From: Sinohyriopsis cumingii | Taxonomy: Eukaryota; Mollusca; Bivalvia; Unionida; Unionidae | NCBI GenBank assembly: GCA_028554795.2 | Contig: CM068835.1 | Coordinates: forward strand, 60,511,219 to 60,575,218 | Length of the DNA stretch: 64,000 nucleotides | Direction of reading: 5' to 3' | Shown here: one piece after another, positions 39,093 through 51,454 of the stretch | How positions within the stretch are numbered: position 1 is the first letter of the stretch | Layout: each line of letters opens with the position of its first letter | Program-made: the position numbers and the translations under genes | The notes under the pieces: model-generated | The model's database searches: none | The model's input: only the letters and a program-made list of their open reading frames with translations | Told to the model about the DNA's origin: nothing

Positions 39093-39946
39093 TTAACACA
39101 TTAACCCTGGAGGTTTTTGTTGTTGTTGTTGTTGTTCTAGGGTTTAACGCCATTTTTCAGCTCAAGATAGGCTATACATGGCGGCCAGTATAACTGGTGG
39201 AGGAAGAACCCTGGAAAACCCAGGGAAGAACCACTGACCCACGAGAAGCTACTGGCAGGCTTTCCCATGTACCCACGCTAGCCGAGCCTTGGACTCGAAC
39301 ACACGCAGACAGAGGTGAGATGGCAGTGATCCGGAACGGTGAGTGCTTTAGACCACTCGGCCACTCGGGGCCCCGGAGGTTTTTGTCATTTTTGCCTGAA
39401 AATTGAGTAGGAAACACATTTTGAAAGCTATTTCTGAATACACCCCAAAACACCAAATCCCAGGTGATCTTTAATAACATACTGCAGAGCTATGTTAGAA
39501 ACATCGTTTTTCATTGGCTATTTGGCTCGCACATGAGCAGAATGGTAAACGGAGCCATTATTTTTGTATCGAGACCACTCTTTATTCTAAATGCCCATCT
39601 TATCCAACTTTTTGCAAAGGTCCATCTGTCTGTTTGCAGTTCATACTGGTTTGCCTTAGATCTGAGACCAAAAAGACTAAAATCCGGACACAAAATCGGA
39701 TTCCGACCACGGGCGAATTTTGGGTAGAAAAAAATCAGGTCCAAAAAATGAGGTTTTTCTTCATCTGTATTTTGTAGTGCAACTAGATATTCCAGATTAT
39801 TTGGTATCATTGTAGAGCAACATCTGTCTACCTTTCTATAATACCACCCACTTTAGTGTATCATGCATGACCATGACACTACAGAGCTTGGCAGTAGGCT
39901 ACTACCTCCTGCCACGTTACCTCGTCACTAGGGGTTAATGTGTTAA
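39093..39946. mobile_element. TTAA-ended MITE, copy 1 (interrupted by a SINE)
   Basis: The inverted ends TTAACACATTAACCC (39093-39107) and GGGTTAATGTGTTAA at the right bracket about 590 bp once the SINE and its duplication are removed. The shared body includes CATTGGCTATTTGGCTCGCA, GAGACCACTCTTTATTC and GTAGGCTACTACCTCCTGCC. TTAA at both ends suggests a piggyBac-like mode of insertion; no transposase frame is present. Confidence 0.75.
39121..39374 (-). mobile_element. SINE family 1, full-length copy nested in a TTAA MITE
   Basis: An intact copy on the minus strand, flanked by the perfect 12-bp duplication GGAGGTTTTTGT (39109-39120 and 39375-39386). The duplicated bases are part of the TTAA-ended MITE, which the SINE entered just inside its left end. 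Confidence 0.93.
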
Positions 39947-40874
39947 CATATAAGGTATGACTACATACTAGAGAGAAGTCGTTACAGGCATAGTTGAAGC
40001 AAAGGGTGTATTTGTACAGACAGACAGGCAGTGGAAACTTGCTCATTTATGAGTCCATTCCTGTTGTGTGCTCCCATTCACTCAATCATGTATGTGCATT
40101 ATTCAAATTTAAACATGTTTATTTTGATTGCATCCAATGAAATGAACTGAAATATTCATCCGCCAAGGTGTAGATCTGATTAAAATATTGGAACCTTGGC
40201 TAACGAAGATGCCAGTAACCTGTCCAAACCCTATTTTGATAGTACCAACCCAATAAATATTTGATCAAGTACACAACAAACAAAATATTGGTACTATGAC
40301 ATCAATATAAGCTGAATAAGTACTAAAATAACAACATTTGCACTGACCATCATAGCCTAACCAGAACTACATATTTTTTATTTGAGACTTAAGGTCCATT
40401 TATAGACCAATTCTTAATATCAACAGCACATAAAGAAAATCATAAATATTCTTTGTGTGATATCAAAGATCCCTGTTTGCTTAACTCTACAAAAATCATG
40501 GCATAAAATCAAATACCAGGTGATAATTAATTCAAACTGTATATATTTTTCAACAAAGTTTACTTTTTTACTGCATGAATTCACAATTGCATCATATGAG
40601 TAGTCCTACACCTGTGTATGTGTAATGAACTAAGTCAACTCAAATTAAATTTATTCCTTCACATGCCTGAGGACAATAGACACATAATTTTTCTGTGGCA
40701 CAAATCTGCAGAAACAACTTGTTCATTTAAAGCTGCAGCAAAGAATTAGAAAAACAAAGATTTACATTTAAGCTAAATACAAATTATCCTTCCCTCGATA
40801 TAGCCTTGTATTTACAACTTTACTTTGTTAAAAGCTTGCATGAACCTGTCAGCCATGTTGCTATTCTACCTTAC

Positions 40875-40931
40875 CTGCGCAAGTAAATGGCGCAGTCCCA
40901 TACACCTGGAAAGTATTTCATCCTCTGCCAT
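40875..40931 (-). CDS. LATS: Possible first coding exon of LATS (alternative start)
   Basis: On the minus strand an ATG in fair context (AATATGG) opens MAEDEILSRCMGLRHLLAQ and ends at a good donor (GCGCAG followed by GTAAGG) in phase 0, matching the phase-0 start of the 38022-38139 exon. The frame upstream has a stop seven codons before the ATG, so this would be the true start. Alternatively, the pyrimidine-rich stretch before ATGGCAG could act as a splice acceptor, making this an internal exon beginning AGGATGAA. I do not recognise the peptide. If correct, this LATS isoform lacks the N-terminal UBA domain. Confidence 0.5.
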
Positions 40932-41611
40932 ATTTGAAAGAAAATAAGATTAAACCAGTCAAAACATCTACTGGACAAAATTACTAAATGAGAAATAATA
41001 TTTTCCCTTCCTTTCCAGTTATAAATGACTACAAGGAAGGTCTTCTTGTCCCAACAAGAATGTTCAACTAGCCATGCTGAGCTGAGGTAAATGATTTTCA
41101 CACTGAATAAAATATAGCCACTTTCCTTGCCAAAGGCAAAAGAAGAGCTTCATTGTCGTAACCAACCCTTTGTAGTTATGAATCATTCAACCCTGCTTAG
41201 CCTATTCAGGTGAATATTTGAAATACCCAGGTAGCTGAGCAAACTTTGGTGTCAGAACTGGGATGTAGGCTAATCAAATGTGTGATGAAGGGATTTGACC
41301 TCAGGATATCTGTGGGCTAAATGAGGATAGAAAATTGATATAGGAAATATACATAAGCTTTTAATTCTTCCTAGGCCCCTAACTCCTGGGCATTCTTAGA
41401 AACAGAATGTTTATTCTTATCACTTAGAACTGTTTATCATGGGTAATTTCTCTTTCCAGGTAGTTTCACGGATCTGTAATGAGTGCCTTCATGGTTAATT
41501 AAACGTCAGGCATGCAAAGAATCCCATCATCAAGACTTGTATCTACACATTAACGGGATTCACTAAAGTGGTCACAAAATAAACAGCAATCAACTAGTTA
41601 AAAAATAAACA

Positions 41612-41684
41612 AGTCAGAAGAAGACCCAGATCTGCTATCTCAATGTGCAGTTTGCATTTTGACTCATAAGCTAGTACTGACGGT
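41612..41684. mobile_element. Palindromic MITE, partial copy
   Basis: Only GACCCAGATCTGCTATCTCA, GTGCAGTTTGCATTTTGACT and CATAAGCTAGTACTGACGGTA remain: one hairpin arm and one terminal end. Confidence 0.6.
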
Positions 41685-43390
41685 AAGCAGCCATAAAAAT
41701 GGCATGATGTGTAAGCCAAGTTATGTCAAGGTCTTAAAAGGACCTTCAGAATTTTTTATGTATATTTTGTAAAAGCACTTATCTCACAGAAGCATTACCA
41801 TAGATGATATGTTATTTGACCTTGCTAATTAAAAATATATACTGAAAATGAAAAAAGCTATTAGAAAAAATAAACAATGGAGTCATCTACAGTACAGTTT
41901 TGTTAATCTGATTTTGTTTAGCTTATTAGGGATAATAATGGCACTTCTAACATATTATTGGCTAAATCATGTGGCAGAGCTAAATGCATTTTCCAAAGAC
42001 ATACTAAGACTGGAATAATCCCATTAAAACTGTTAGATATACATGTCTAGCGAAGAAACAAACAATTGACTAATCCGAATGTTCTGAAATTATTCATCTG
42101 TAACATTCTTATTGCCAAAAAACAGTTTTCTCATGAAAAGCCAACTGTTATTTAATATAACTGTTCTGCCTACTATTTTGTTTTCAAAACTGCAATTTCC
42201 AAAATGAAATCCACCCCCACCCCATCAATCAGAAGCAGATCCCACAAGCACCAGATAAGTGAAATGCTGACGAAATAAGACTGTACTTTATCAGATCACT
42301 ATCTACAGTAAAATTAAATCTGCATGTGATCTGTGAAAACTATGTTCAAGAATCATTTATCCAACGTCCATATACACAAATTTATATTATTCACTGTAAT
42401 AATTTTTTGAAAGTCATTACATGTCGAAAACCTTTCTCTCACGTTTTAGTTTACACTATCCATCATCTGTAACAGCTATGGTTTGCATCATATTAATGAG
42501 ATTAACAAGGTGTGTGTGTGTGTATGCATGTACATACATGTATGCACATAAGTGTGTGAATTTTGCTATCAACTGGAAAAGGAAGCTATCCTGCCATTCC
42601 CTAGTGCTTATGTAATGAAAAATATGCCAATCACATTAGGGTCTTGAGAAAGCATGATGGGAAGAGATGATAACAGACTAATAATTGGTCCAATTCACAC
42701 TTAAAGCTCTCTACTGCTGCTTACTCTCTGCTTTTTTAAAGCATATAAAATCATTCAAATTCCATGAATCATTGTCCCCCTTCCCACCACAGTGCAGTAA
42801 AAAAAAGTTCACATTGTGAAAAATTACTACCTTTAAAACCAAGATTAATGTTGCTGAGAAGACATCAAAGTATGCAAGTTTTTTTGTCCTTATAATTCTC
42901 AAACATCTTTACAAAGAAAGTACAGGAAAGAGGAAGAAAAAAAAATGTCACTGATAAAACCGTATCTGTGATCCACAGATGCCATCAAATCAAGAAACAG
43001 AAGCTTACAATGGTAAAACTCTACACCTCAGACAACAGCTTTAAAGACATAAAGCAAAAACAATTGAAACCTCACAATAATGAGCTGTGACCCCAACTCT
43101 GAGGTTTGAGGATAAGACCTCAGACATGCAATACAATTCCTCATTAGCAATTGCTTCAGTGTTTGTCAGACAGACAGGACCAAATCATGTTCCAGCTACA
43201 TATAATAAGAAGAAAAAACAAAGGAAATATGCAAAAAAGTATTTATAATAGCAAACATCTTCAAAAAAAATGCTTTTCTGGAGTCTCTTTACTAACAAGG
43301 ACCATATGAAAATAACAAAACTGCTTTCTCAGTAAAAATAAAACCCACAAGAAATATGATTATATTAAGAGACTATCTGTAAAGATCGGT

Positions 43391-43600
43391 GGTTGTTGTT
43401 GTGGATGTGACAGAATTTTTTAGCACATGATAGGCTATACATGGTGGTCAGTATAATTGGTGGAGGAAAAACCTTGGAAAAATCTTGGGAAGAACCATCG
43501 ACCCAAGGGAAGCTATTGGCAAGCAAGCCTGAGACTCAAACCCATGTGGATGGATGTGAAATGGAGGTGATCGCTATAGGTGAATGCTTTAGACCACTGG
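43391..43600 (-). mobile_element. SINE family 1, diverged copy
   Basis: Plus strand shows TTGTTGTTG, AGCACATGATAGGCTATACA, TGGTGGTCAGTATAATTGG and ends near GCTTTAGACCACTGG. It lacks part of the central region and has many changes; no clear target-site duplication is seen. Confidence 0.7.
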
Positions 43601-43647
43601 TCTCAAACACTCAGCCTACCAAGTTGTATCTTGTGGTCTGCAAAATG

Positions 43648-43892
43648 TTGTTGTTGTTGTTGTTGGGTTTAACGCCATTTTTCAGCACAAGATAGGCTAT
43701 GCATGGTTGCCAGTATCAATGGTGGAAGAAGAACCCGGGAAAACACCAGAAAGAACCACCAACCCACGAGAAGCTACTGGCAAGCTTTGTCACATACCCA
43801 CATTGGCTGAATCCTTGACTCGAACCCACGCAAACAGAGGTGAGATGGCAGTGATCCGTAATGGATAGCGCTTTAGACCACTCGAGGCCCCA
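43648..43892 (-). mobile_element. SINE family 1, full-length copy
   Basis: It lies about 50 bp from the diverged copy at 43391-43600 and has the same orientation. It carries a perfect 11-bp duplication TCTGCAAAATG at 43637-43647 and 43893-43903. The head is slightly shortened (CTCGAGGCCCC). Confidence 0.9.
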
Positions 43893-44136
43893 TCTGCAAA
43901 ATGATTGGTGTCACAAGGTGTTATGAGATAACAAAGATGGTGCAGTCCTTGGGTCATTAAAAAAATGCCCTCATTTGACTCTCAGGGTGGTTTGAGTTTA
44001 AAACACCTGCTTAAGACCATTCTGCTACCTGGGGCTTCGTAAAGATGGTGGAGAAAAAGATATTCCATTCCATTCATTTCAAACAGATTTTAAGATAACT
44101 GGGCTTTAGACTAAAGTCTATGTAGATTATTTCCAA

Positions 44137-44230
44137 GTCTGGTTCCCTGCTTTGCATGCTTCATGCATTGTTCTCCGCTATTCATATAGGGGTGAGCAAT
44201 GCGGGGAGCATAAGAAGCAGGAAACCAGAC
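44137..44230. repeat. 94-bp foldback (imperfect inverted repeat)
   Basis: GTCTGGTTCCCTGCTT at 44137 pairs with AAGCAGGAAACCAGAC ending 44230; pairing continues imperfectly over about 42 bp per arm (ATGCT, GCATTG) around a short loop TATTCATATAGG. It could be a tiny MITE or, if transcribed, a hairpin RNA. Confidence 0.7.
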
Positions 44231-46029
44231 TAATTATTCCCACACTTAGCCTGCTTCCCAGCCTTATACAGTAGGACCCAGCATCCCTATCAACGACCGT
44301 ATCGTGAGAAGACAACTGACCTATATGCAATCAATTGTTACAATTACCACTTGATTAGTAATAATTGTTCTGATCAAAAACAAACATAACAGAAATATTT
44401 TTAAAAAAAGGATTGTTGCTACCGGTGATAGATGTTAGAGTCCATGATCCAGGTTAATGTGCATGTCATAAATTGCTGCTGTAGTACTGAAGTTGATGTA
44501 GTGGTCGCGTACATTGTTTGTCTATAGAGTTAATCCACATTGCCAGGAGTGAATATGGTCATTGTCTATTAAACAATCAAGAAAGAATCAAGTGCGGGAT
44601 TCGAGTGATAGTGTTCAAGACTTGTGGTGTTTGTTGTATTTCCCCCTGATGTTAAGTGATTACATCTCAGTCATATAGCTGTTGTCTATTCATGTTGGTG
44701 TGTCTCTGAGTAAATAGTTCTGTTTCTGGATGAGATAACTGTTGTTTCTTTTTATTTCATTAACTGTTAGATATGAAATGAACATGTATAGATTTTTCAT
44801 ATTTTCCCACAGCAAAGTCAAAACCATCTTTACGTTCGATATTAAAATTGAGCAATAATAATTTAACGCCTAGAACCTTAATAACAATGGATGAGCTCCA
44901 ACTAAAAAGAGACAAATTTTAAGGCTGGAGAAACTGAAACTGAAAGAAGTGAAAAAAAAGCATACCACTTGCATAAAATCGGTTTAAACGTCAGTAAAAC
45001 AAATTTTGGTTGTTATAAAGGAAAACGAGTAATTCAGAAACGATTTCATATGCAAAAATATGTCATCTTTAAATGTAAATGTGATTTCATGTTTAATGAT
45101 AGAAGTATATATTTATTGCTATATAATTTTGGTTTTAGATGAATGCATACAATATTTTAACAAGAACTATTAATAAAGAATAGAATATATGTACAGTGAT
45201 CGTGGTTATTTTTCTTGAAATTGTTCTGAAACCGGACCTTGGAAACTGGTCTTTTTGTACAAACCTGCTATGAGAGCCCACCTGTCTTGAGAGACTGCTT
45301 TTTGTTGGCAGAAGGGGCGGTCTCTCACAACAGGTTTTACTTTACTAATATAATAATGATACTAATTTGGTAGAACTAAGGCATAAAAGCCAAAAAAGGT
45401 ATGGTGGTACTATTATTTCTAACAAGTAACTGAATTCTGGAAATGACTTACTTGTACATGCATCTACATCAAAATATATTTACCTATGCACAAATTTATA
45501 GTGAGTAATCTGACTCCCAGTCGAGCTTAGGCTTCAGGAAAATAGACCAAATCACAGCAGCAAGTGTGAGCTTTGTGAGACAAATCACCACTATTTTAAT
45601 TTATCTGTTCATTATTTTCAAGTGAAAGATATAAACTTTTGAAACTTTATTTAAATATTATAACAAATATTGTTAAATTTATACTGATTGACGTCCAGAA
45701 TAAATGTGTTACCAATCTGTCCCAGTAATGTACACTCCAACTGATCAAACAACTTAAAAACGTGGAATACTGAAGTGAAAAAACAATGACAAGTTTCTCT
45801 GAATTCTTGTTTCATAATGCCTCATATTCAGATGTTTTCTTGTTGCATCATAAAAAAACCACTTCATATTCAATACATTTAAATCACAACTGCTTGTTTT
45901 TCTCTTATGCTACCTATGTGTGGCCTGAGACTGAAATAAAAAGTGACGATTTGTTCTTCTGTTCTTAAAATCAAGAACTGGTGACCGGCACCAGGCCATA
46001 ACATCCTGAAAAATGTCCATGCTACAGTT

Positions 46030-46275
46030 TCACTGGCAAATTTTGGGTGGGAAAAAATAGGGTTAAAAAAAAAAACACCAGGTTTTTCCCTCTGTATTTT
46101 GTAGTGCAACCAGAACATCCAGATCATTTGGTATTACTGCAGAGCTACATCTGTCTACCATTCTATAATACCACCCACTTTAGTGTATCATACATGACCT
46201 TGATGCTACAGAGCTCGGCAGTAGGCTACTACCTCCTGCCATGTAAACTCAGTGTCAGGGGATAATAAGTTAACA
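46030..46275. mobile_element. TTAA-ended MITE, right-end fragment
   Basis: It matches the right 40 percent of the two full copies (AATTTTGGGTGGGAAAAAA, CACCCACTTTAGTGTATCAT, GTAGGCTACTACCTCCTGCC) and ends GGGGATAATAAGTTAAC. The left part is missing. It lies 130 bp from copy 2. Confidence 0.75.
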
Positions 46276-46404
46276 AGGATTTTTTTTTAAAATTACAAAT
46301 CGTCAAAGAATGGCTAAATTTGTAACTTATGTGCAATGTTGCTGCACAAGTGATTAAATACGCAATGAATATTCAAATTTGGAGATGTCATCAAAATTCA
46401 CCCA

Positions 46405-47010
46405 TTAACTCATTAACCCCTGGAGGCTTTTGTCGTTTTCGCCTGAAATGTGAGTAGGAAACACATGTTGTGGGCTATTTCTGAATACATCCTAATATAT
46501 CAACTTCCAGGTGATTTTCCAATAACCTAATGCCTAGTTCTGTTAGAAACATCATTTTGCATTGGCTATTTCGCTCGCGCATGAGCAGAAGGGTAAAAGT
46601 TGGAATTCTTTTTTATTTCTTAACGGATCCATCATTTCGCATCGAGACCACTCTTTATTCCAAATGCTCATCTTATCCAACTTTTTGCAAAGCTGCATCT
46701 GTCTGTTTGCAATTCATACAGGTCTGCCTTAGATCTGAGACCAAAAAGTATAAAATCCCGACACAAAATCAGATTCTGACCATGGGTGAATTTTGGGTGG
46801 AAAAAAGTCAGGTAAAAAAAATGAGGTTTTTCCTCTGTATTTTGTAGTACAACTAGATTACTTCCAAATTATTTGGTATCATTGTAGAGCTACATCTGTC
46901 TACCTTTCTATAATACCACCCACTTTAGTGTATCATACATGACCCTGACGCTTGGCAGTAGGCTACTACCTCCTGCCACGTAAACTCTGCACCAGGGGTT
47001 AATGAGTTAA
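46405..47010. mobile_element. TTAA-ended MITE, copy 2
   Basis: The 19-bp perfect inverted ends TTAACTCATTAACCCCTGG and CCAGGGGTTAATGAGTTAA bracket 606 bp. The body aligns along its whole length with the copy at 39093-39946. The piggyBac-like assignment is inferred from the TTAA ends only. Confidence 0.8.
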
Positions 47011-48120
47011 TGAAGCCAGTGCATGGGCTACTATATGTATTTCAGATTTCCCCACAGAAAAAGCACTTTATGTTTTACAACTGACTGCTCACAGATTTTT
47101 CTGGGCCTTAATCACTAACATATTTGTAGCAAATAAATTAGGAACAAGTCATTTCTATTAGATTACTGTGAACTTCTTTAATTTTTTGCTTTCCTTTGTG
47201 GATCTTTCATGAAGCAGGTATTCAACAAATGCAGAAACATTGCATTCCTAATGACATTTTTTGGCTATGCATACTTCAATGTAAAATGAAACCTGATGAC
47301 AGTGCATTCAAGGTACCAAGTTCTTTGTCCATTATTAACAGGTGCTCATCATACAAAGCTGCAATAATGTATGTACTCAGACCCGAGGAAATACATTTCT
47401 AAATGTTGCTCAATATAAAGCAGGTTTCCTTTAAGTGAAGGTGTTTGCAATAGCAAGTATACCCTAAACTGCTCAGGTTTTGTTGTGCCTTACACATTAT
47501 TAGGTCACAAAGTAAAGCTTCTACAGCAAAAACATCTGTTTAATGCCTGATGAAGAGAACATATTTCATAATCTGACAACGCCCAAAGCCTTGGCAGAGG
47601 AACTATATTGATATATACTGGAATGTATCTGTTCCCTATAAACATTGGATTCCTTCAAGGCACGCAGAATTTTTTCTCTCTCATAATTATGAAAGACTAG
47701 CTACTGTATCTTGCTTAGTTGCTCCCACACAAAAATTTAGCAACTTGGCAAACTGTTGATAGAAATCTAAGTCAGGAATGAAAATAATCCCTGGCTACAC
47801 AACACTTTTGCAAGTAATTTGTCTGCAACAAATAAACACCATCTTTACCTGATTTACTCTTATTCATTAGGGAATTAATAACAGAAACCTGGCTAATCAA
47901 CAATGTAGTTGGAGATCATAAATCAGGACAACCCAGAAAAGTTTGATACAGGTTAGCAAATGAACACAGAATTTACATGTATGTGCCTGACTGTGCTACT
48001 GATAATTAACTGTTGGTTATATATGTAACACAAAACTTGTAAATGTGAATGAAATTTAATTGTAAAGATATTTTGCCTCCATAAATTAAAAAATTACATG
48101 TATAACAAAATCAGGATAAT

Positions 48121-48262
48121 ATGACTGGGCGAAACATGATGATACATATCTGCAGCATAATGCCCCACTGCCAGACATCACTATAAACTGCCACACTGCA
48201 GACATCGTTGAGATACGACTGAAATTTTTTAAAAGCTATGTTAAAAATCCAAATCACACATG
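48121..48262 (+). mobile_element. SINE family 2, 3' fragment
   Basis: It shares ACATCACTATAAACTGCCAC, ACTGCAGACATCGT and GCTATGTTAAAAATCCAAAT with the 3' body of the 12300-12605 element, in opposite orientation. The tRNA-like head is missing. Confidence 0.75.
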
Positions 48263-48375
48263 ATATGTAAACAACAAAAAAACAGGAACCATGATATTAA
48301 TGCAAAATTTTTTTTGTCTGTGACCTTGGCCTCAAGGTAAGAGGAAACAAGCATGTCGTAAGGATTATTTTGTTT

Positions 48376-48540
48376 TTGTTGATTTTAATGGTACTTTAAA
48401 CACATTATTGGCTATACCATGCCAAGGAAATGTGAGCCAAGAGTCTTTAATATGGACACTCTTGGACAACTGACCTCAGCTGGTTTGGGCAGGTAATGAA
48501 CCCTCAACCCAAAGATTACGAGTCCGGCGCTCTACCCATC
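48376..48540 (-). mobile_element. tRNA-derived SINE-like element (family 3)
   Basis: The minus strand reads GGTAGAGCGCCGGACTCGTA followed by ATCTTTGGGTTGAGGGTTCA, a tRNA-like head with a degraded B box, then a body ending near CATGGTATAGCCAATAATGTG. The stretch 12056-12180 shares the body (GGAAATGTGAG, then GGCAGGTGACCCAG) and looks like a diverged relative. The tail is echoed near 41940-41980. Confidence 0.6.
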
Positions 48541-48999
48541 TCTGTCCTAAAATGAATAGTTTTAGTCAAAATAATTCATGCCATGTATGATGAGAATCTG
48601 TCAAGGGGATACATGCAAATCAAAAGCTTTCAACAAAATCTTAACAAACTGTTGATGATGCTGGTGCTCAAACAGTGACTACTATGTTTCATTTCCTATT
48701 AATATGGGCTCAACAAAACTGACAGTATAAAAATTGATGGTTGAAATACAGTGAATGCCAATTTAATGCAAATGAGCAGTTCATGGGGTAGCCTTAAATA
48801 TGACAATACATCAAGCTACTCACATTCATTCCTACATTATTCGTCTAACTGCACTTGTAACTGAAGCCAAATATGTACCATGTGTCATTTTCATACACTC
48901 ACTCATTTAGAAAAATGGAAATGATACAACTGTGAACATTGTATCCTTCTCTATTTAACCTATTAACATCAGAAACTAAAATTAATATGGATCCCTTTA

Positions 49000-49193
49000 A
49001 AAACATAAGGCAAGTCCAACTGCAAACTGCACAAACCCAGATCTGCCATTGTATAATGCATCAACAGATCTAGGTCTGTGCGTTTTGTAAGGAGTAATCA
49101 TTAGAACAAACAGCACAGACTGTTCCATAATGCACCTGCAGATCTGGATCTTTGTTGTTGAGTTTGACTGGACTTGTAAGCAAGCATATATCA
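49000..49193. mobile_element. Palindromic MITE copy 8
   Basis: It keeps AACTGCAAACTGCACAAACC, AGATCTAGGTCTGTGCG and AACAAACAGCACAGACTGTT. The right terminal end GTAAGCAAGCATATATCATC is followed by a 31-bp duplication extending past the element (units 49177-49207 and 49208-49238). Confidence 0.8.
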
Positions 49194-49814
49194 TCTATCG
49201 GTCATGATAAGCAAGCATATATCATCTATCGGTCATACACTGAATAGCTAGATCCTGCTCTACAGCCTGGATATCAATACTTTGATTAGACAGCATGTTC
49301 ACAGTAACATGGAACTCACTGACATATTCAACATCCCTTTCTAAATCAGCAAGGACATTTTATTATTGCTAATTCATGCAGTGCATGTGTAAATGCTTAT
49401 TTGTTTGTGATATAAATTGATACACACAAAAAATACATGTATAAACCCCGCCCCCAGTTATGGGTGCCAGATGTAAATGAAGTGTTCCATAAAACAGACT
49501 GAATTGGACTGCTTACCAATCCCACTGTACACAGGTTTCAAACATTATGTAACTCAATCGGGGAGGCGGATACTTAGATTTTTCTAAATAAGATTGACCT
49601 AGTTTTCTGAACCCAATCTGAACAATTTCAACATTTTTCACCCAATGTTCAAGAAATTGTCACCGTAAACTTGTACACACACACAGACACACACACGCAC
49701 ATACTCCTTCCTAGGAAGCTGCATCCATGATACAAGATCTTCATTGTCTACTCTCATTCTCGTTAATCCATATCAAATTTGACCACTTTCCCTCAATAAC
49801 ATAAATAGTCACAA

Positions 49815-50006
49815 GTCATGACAAACTGCAAGCAACGAAAATCCTGATCCATCATAGCATAATCCACCTGCAGATCAGGGTCTATGTTGTTTGCTCAAAT
49901 TGCTCACACCAAATTGCACAGACCCAGATCTGCTGGCACATTATGCAATGGCAGATCTGGGCCTGTGCAGTTTGTAATTGGATTCCGAAGAAAGTATTGA
50001 CAGTAG
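49815..50006. mobile_element. Palindromic MITE copy 9
   Basis: Terminal repeats are eroded, but both hairpins are clear: ATCCTGATCCATCATAGC with GCAGATCAGGGTCTATGTTG, and TTGCACAGACCCAGATCTGC with GCAGATCTGGGCCTGTGCAG (near-perfect). Confidence 0.82.
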
Positions 50007-51243
50007 GTGTAGTTGGAATGCAGGTTACAAGAACTGAGTGATGGATGTACAGCTGGATAGACATGACCAACCATAAAGTATGTATAAAAGTGCACATATA
50101 CAAAAAGCCTGTTTTAAAGGAAGGAATAGATGTATACTTATATGCATATACTAATGAAGAGGGGTGGGGGCAGGCCATTCTTAGCATTCGAACGTCATAA
50201 TATGGAAAACACACATGGATTCACAGTCTGACCGATTGCTGTTTAACTGCACAGCGGCACATGAAAGACTAATTAGATCTGTGGTGATTTAAGTAAAGAG
50301 CTTTGCTTAAAGACATAATACAGCTGCTAATCCAGCCTGGTCAGGTCAAGATTCAATCCCAAAACCCACTGATGCTAGTCCAGTTTGCTACCATTGAGAC
50401 TTTCCATAGCTCCTGATGGTTGGATAAGCAACAATAAGATAAATGAGACAAGACCATAATACCTGGTTTTGCTCTTCATTGTAAAATTCTTCATCAGGCA
50501 AGCAGACAGCACCATGTGATTACCCCATGGGGAAATTCAAAATCTAAGCAAAGTACTTCCCAGTTAGAATAGTGGAAAATTACTCAAGTAGCATCTACAT
50601 GTATAATACAAGATTTACAGCATTTCTTACAGGACAGAAAACAAATTCTTAAATGGCATCTTTCACCTTGCTTTATGATGAACAACTGCATTTAGCCTAG
50701 GACCAGTCTGGTACATAATGTTATGAATCATTAATAACAGTGCAGATATGTTCCATGAAGAATGATGCAATCTTCCTTTAAAACAACAATATTCCTTTCT
50801 TAAATTCAAAAGGACTGTAATCAGAGATTGCAACAAATATCCACTCAGATCAGTTTTTTCAATAAGGATAATATGAAATAAACAAGAGAACCTCAAAAGG
50901 GACTGATGCTCTACAGGTCAAAAAGAATATTTATGAAAACAAGTCCATTTTTATCCTTTTTTGTTTTTAATTACAAAATATGGAAACCCCTTTGATATTC
51001 TTTTTTTAAAAAAATCAACTTACCAAAAAGTTATCAAATATAATTTCTCACTTGCTGGTATTACAATGTTGAAAAAATGCAATCAAATCTTTGTTATGAC
51101 TTTTGACCTTCAACCTTATCATAGATCATTGAAATGTATTGTCTCCAATATCTACATGCTAAATTAAGTTAAATTTATTGCTTTCTGGAAAAGAAACTGA
51201 CACGATTGAAGATGTGGTCTTCAGATGTCTACACAAAACGATT

Positions 51244-51454
51244 TACTGTATATAATCACTTATAAGACAAGCCCAACTGCAAACTGCACAAATCCAGAAC
51301 TGCCATCACGTAATGTGCTAGCAGATCTCAGTTAGTATAGTTTGTTACAAGTAATCAGTAGAACAAACACCACAGACCTGGATCAGCAGGTACAATATTG
51401 CATGATCTTTGTTGTTTGCAGTGTTACCCAACTTATAAGCCAGTATAGATGGTA
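51244..51454. mobile_element. Palindromic MITE copy 10
   Basis: Ends TACTGTATATAATCACTTAT and CTTATAAGCCAGTATAGATG. Hairpin arms AACTGCACAAATCCAGAACT and ACAGACCTGGATCAGCAGG are somewhat diverged. Confidence 0.8.

Larger units (their letters stand above)
38140..40874 (-). other. Putative LATS intron (2.7 kb) with nested mobile elements
   Basis: This is an intron if the 40875-40931 exon is real. It contains a palindromic MITE (38271-38489), a SINE (38586-38838), and a TTAA-ended MITE (39093-39946) that carries a second SINE. A short dispersed repeat shared with 15200-15610 lies at about 40015-40205. Confidence 0.5.

Noticed and set aside
39464-39810. Open frames on both strands in the TTAA MITE
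   Set aside because: The same DNA is repeated at 46405-47010, where the frames are not kept; no transposase motif is visible.
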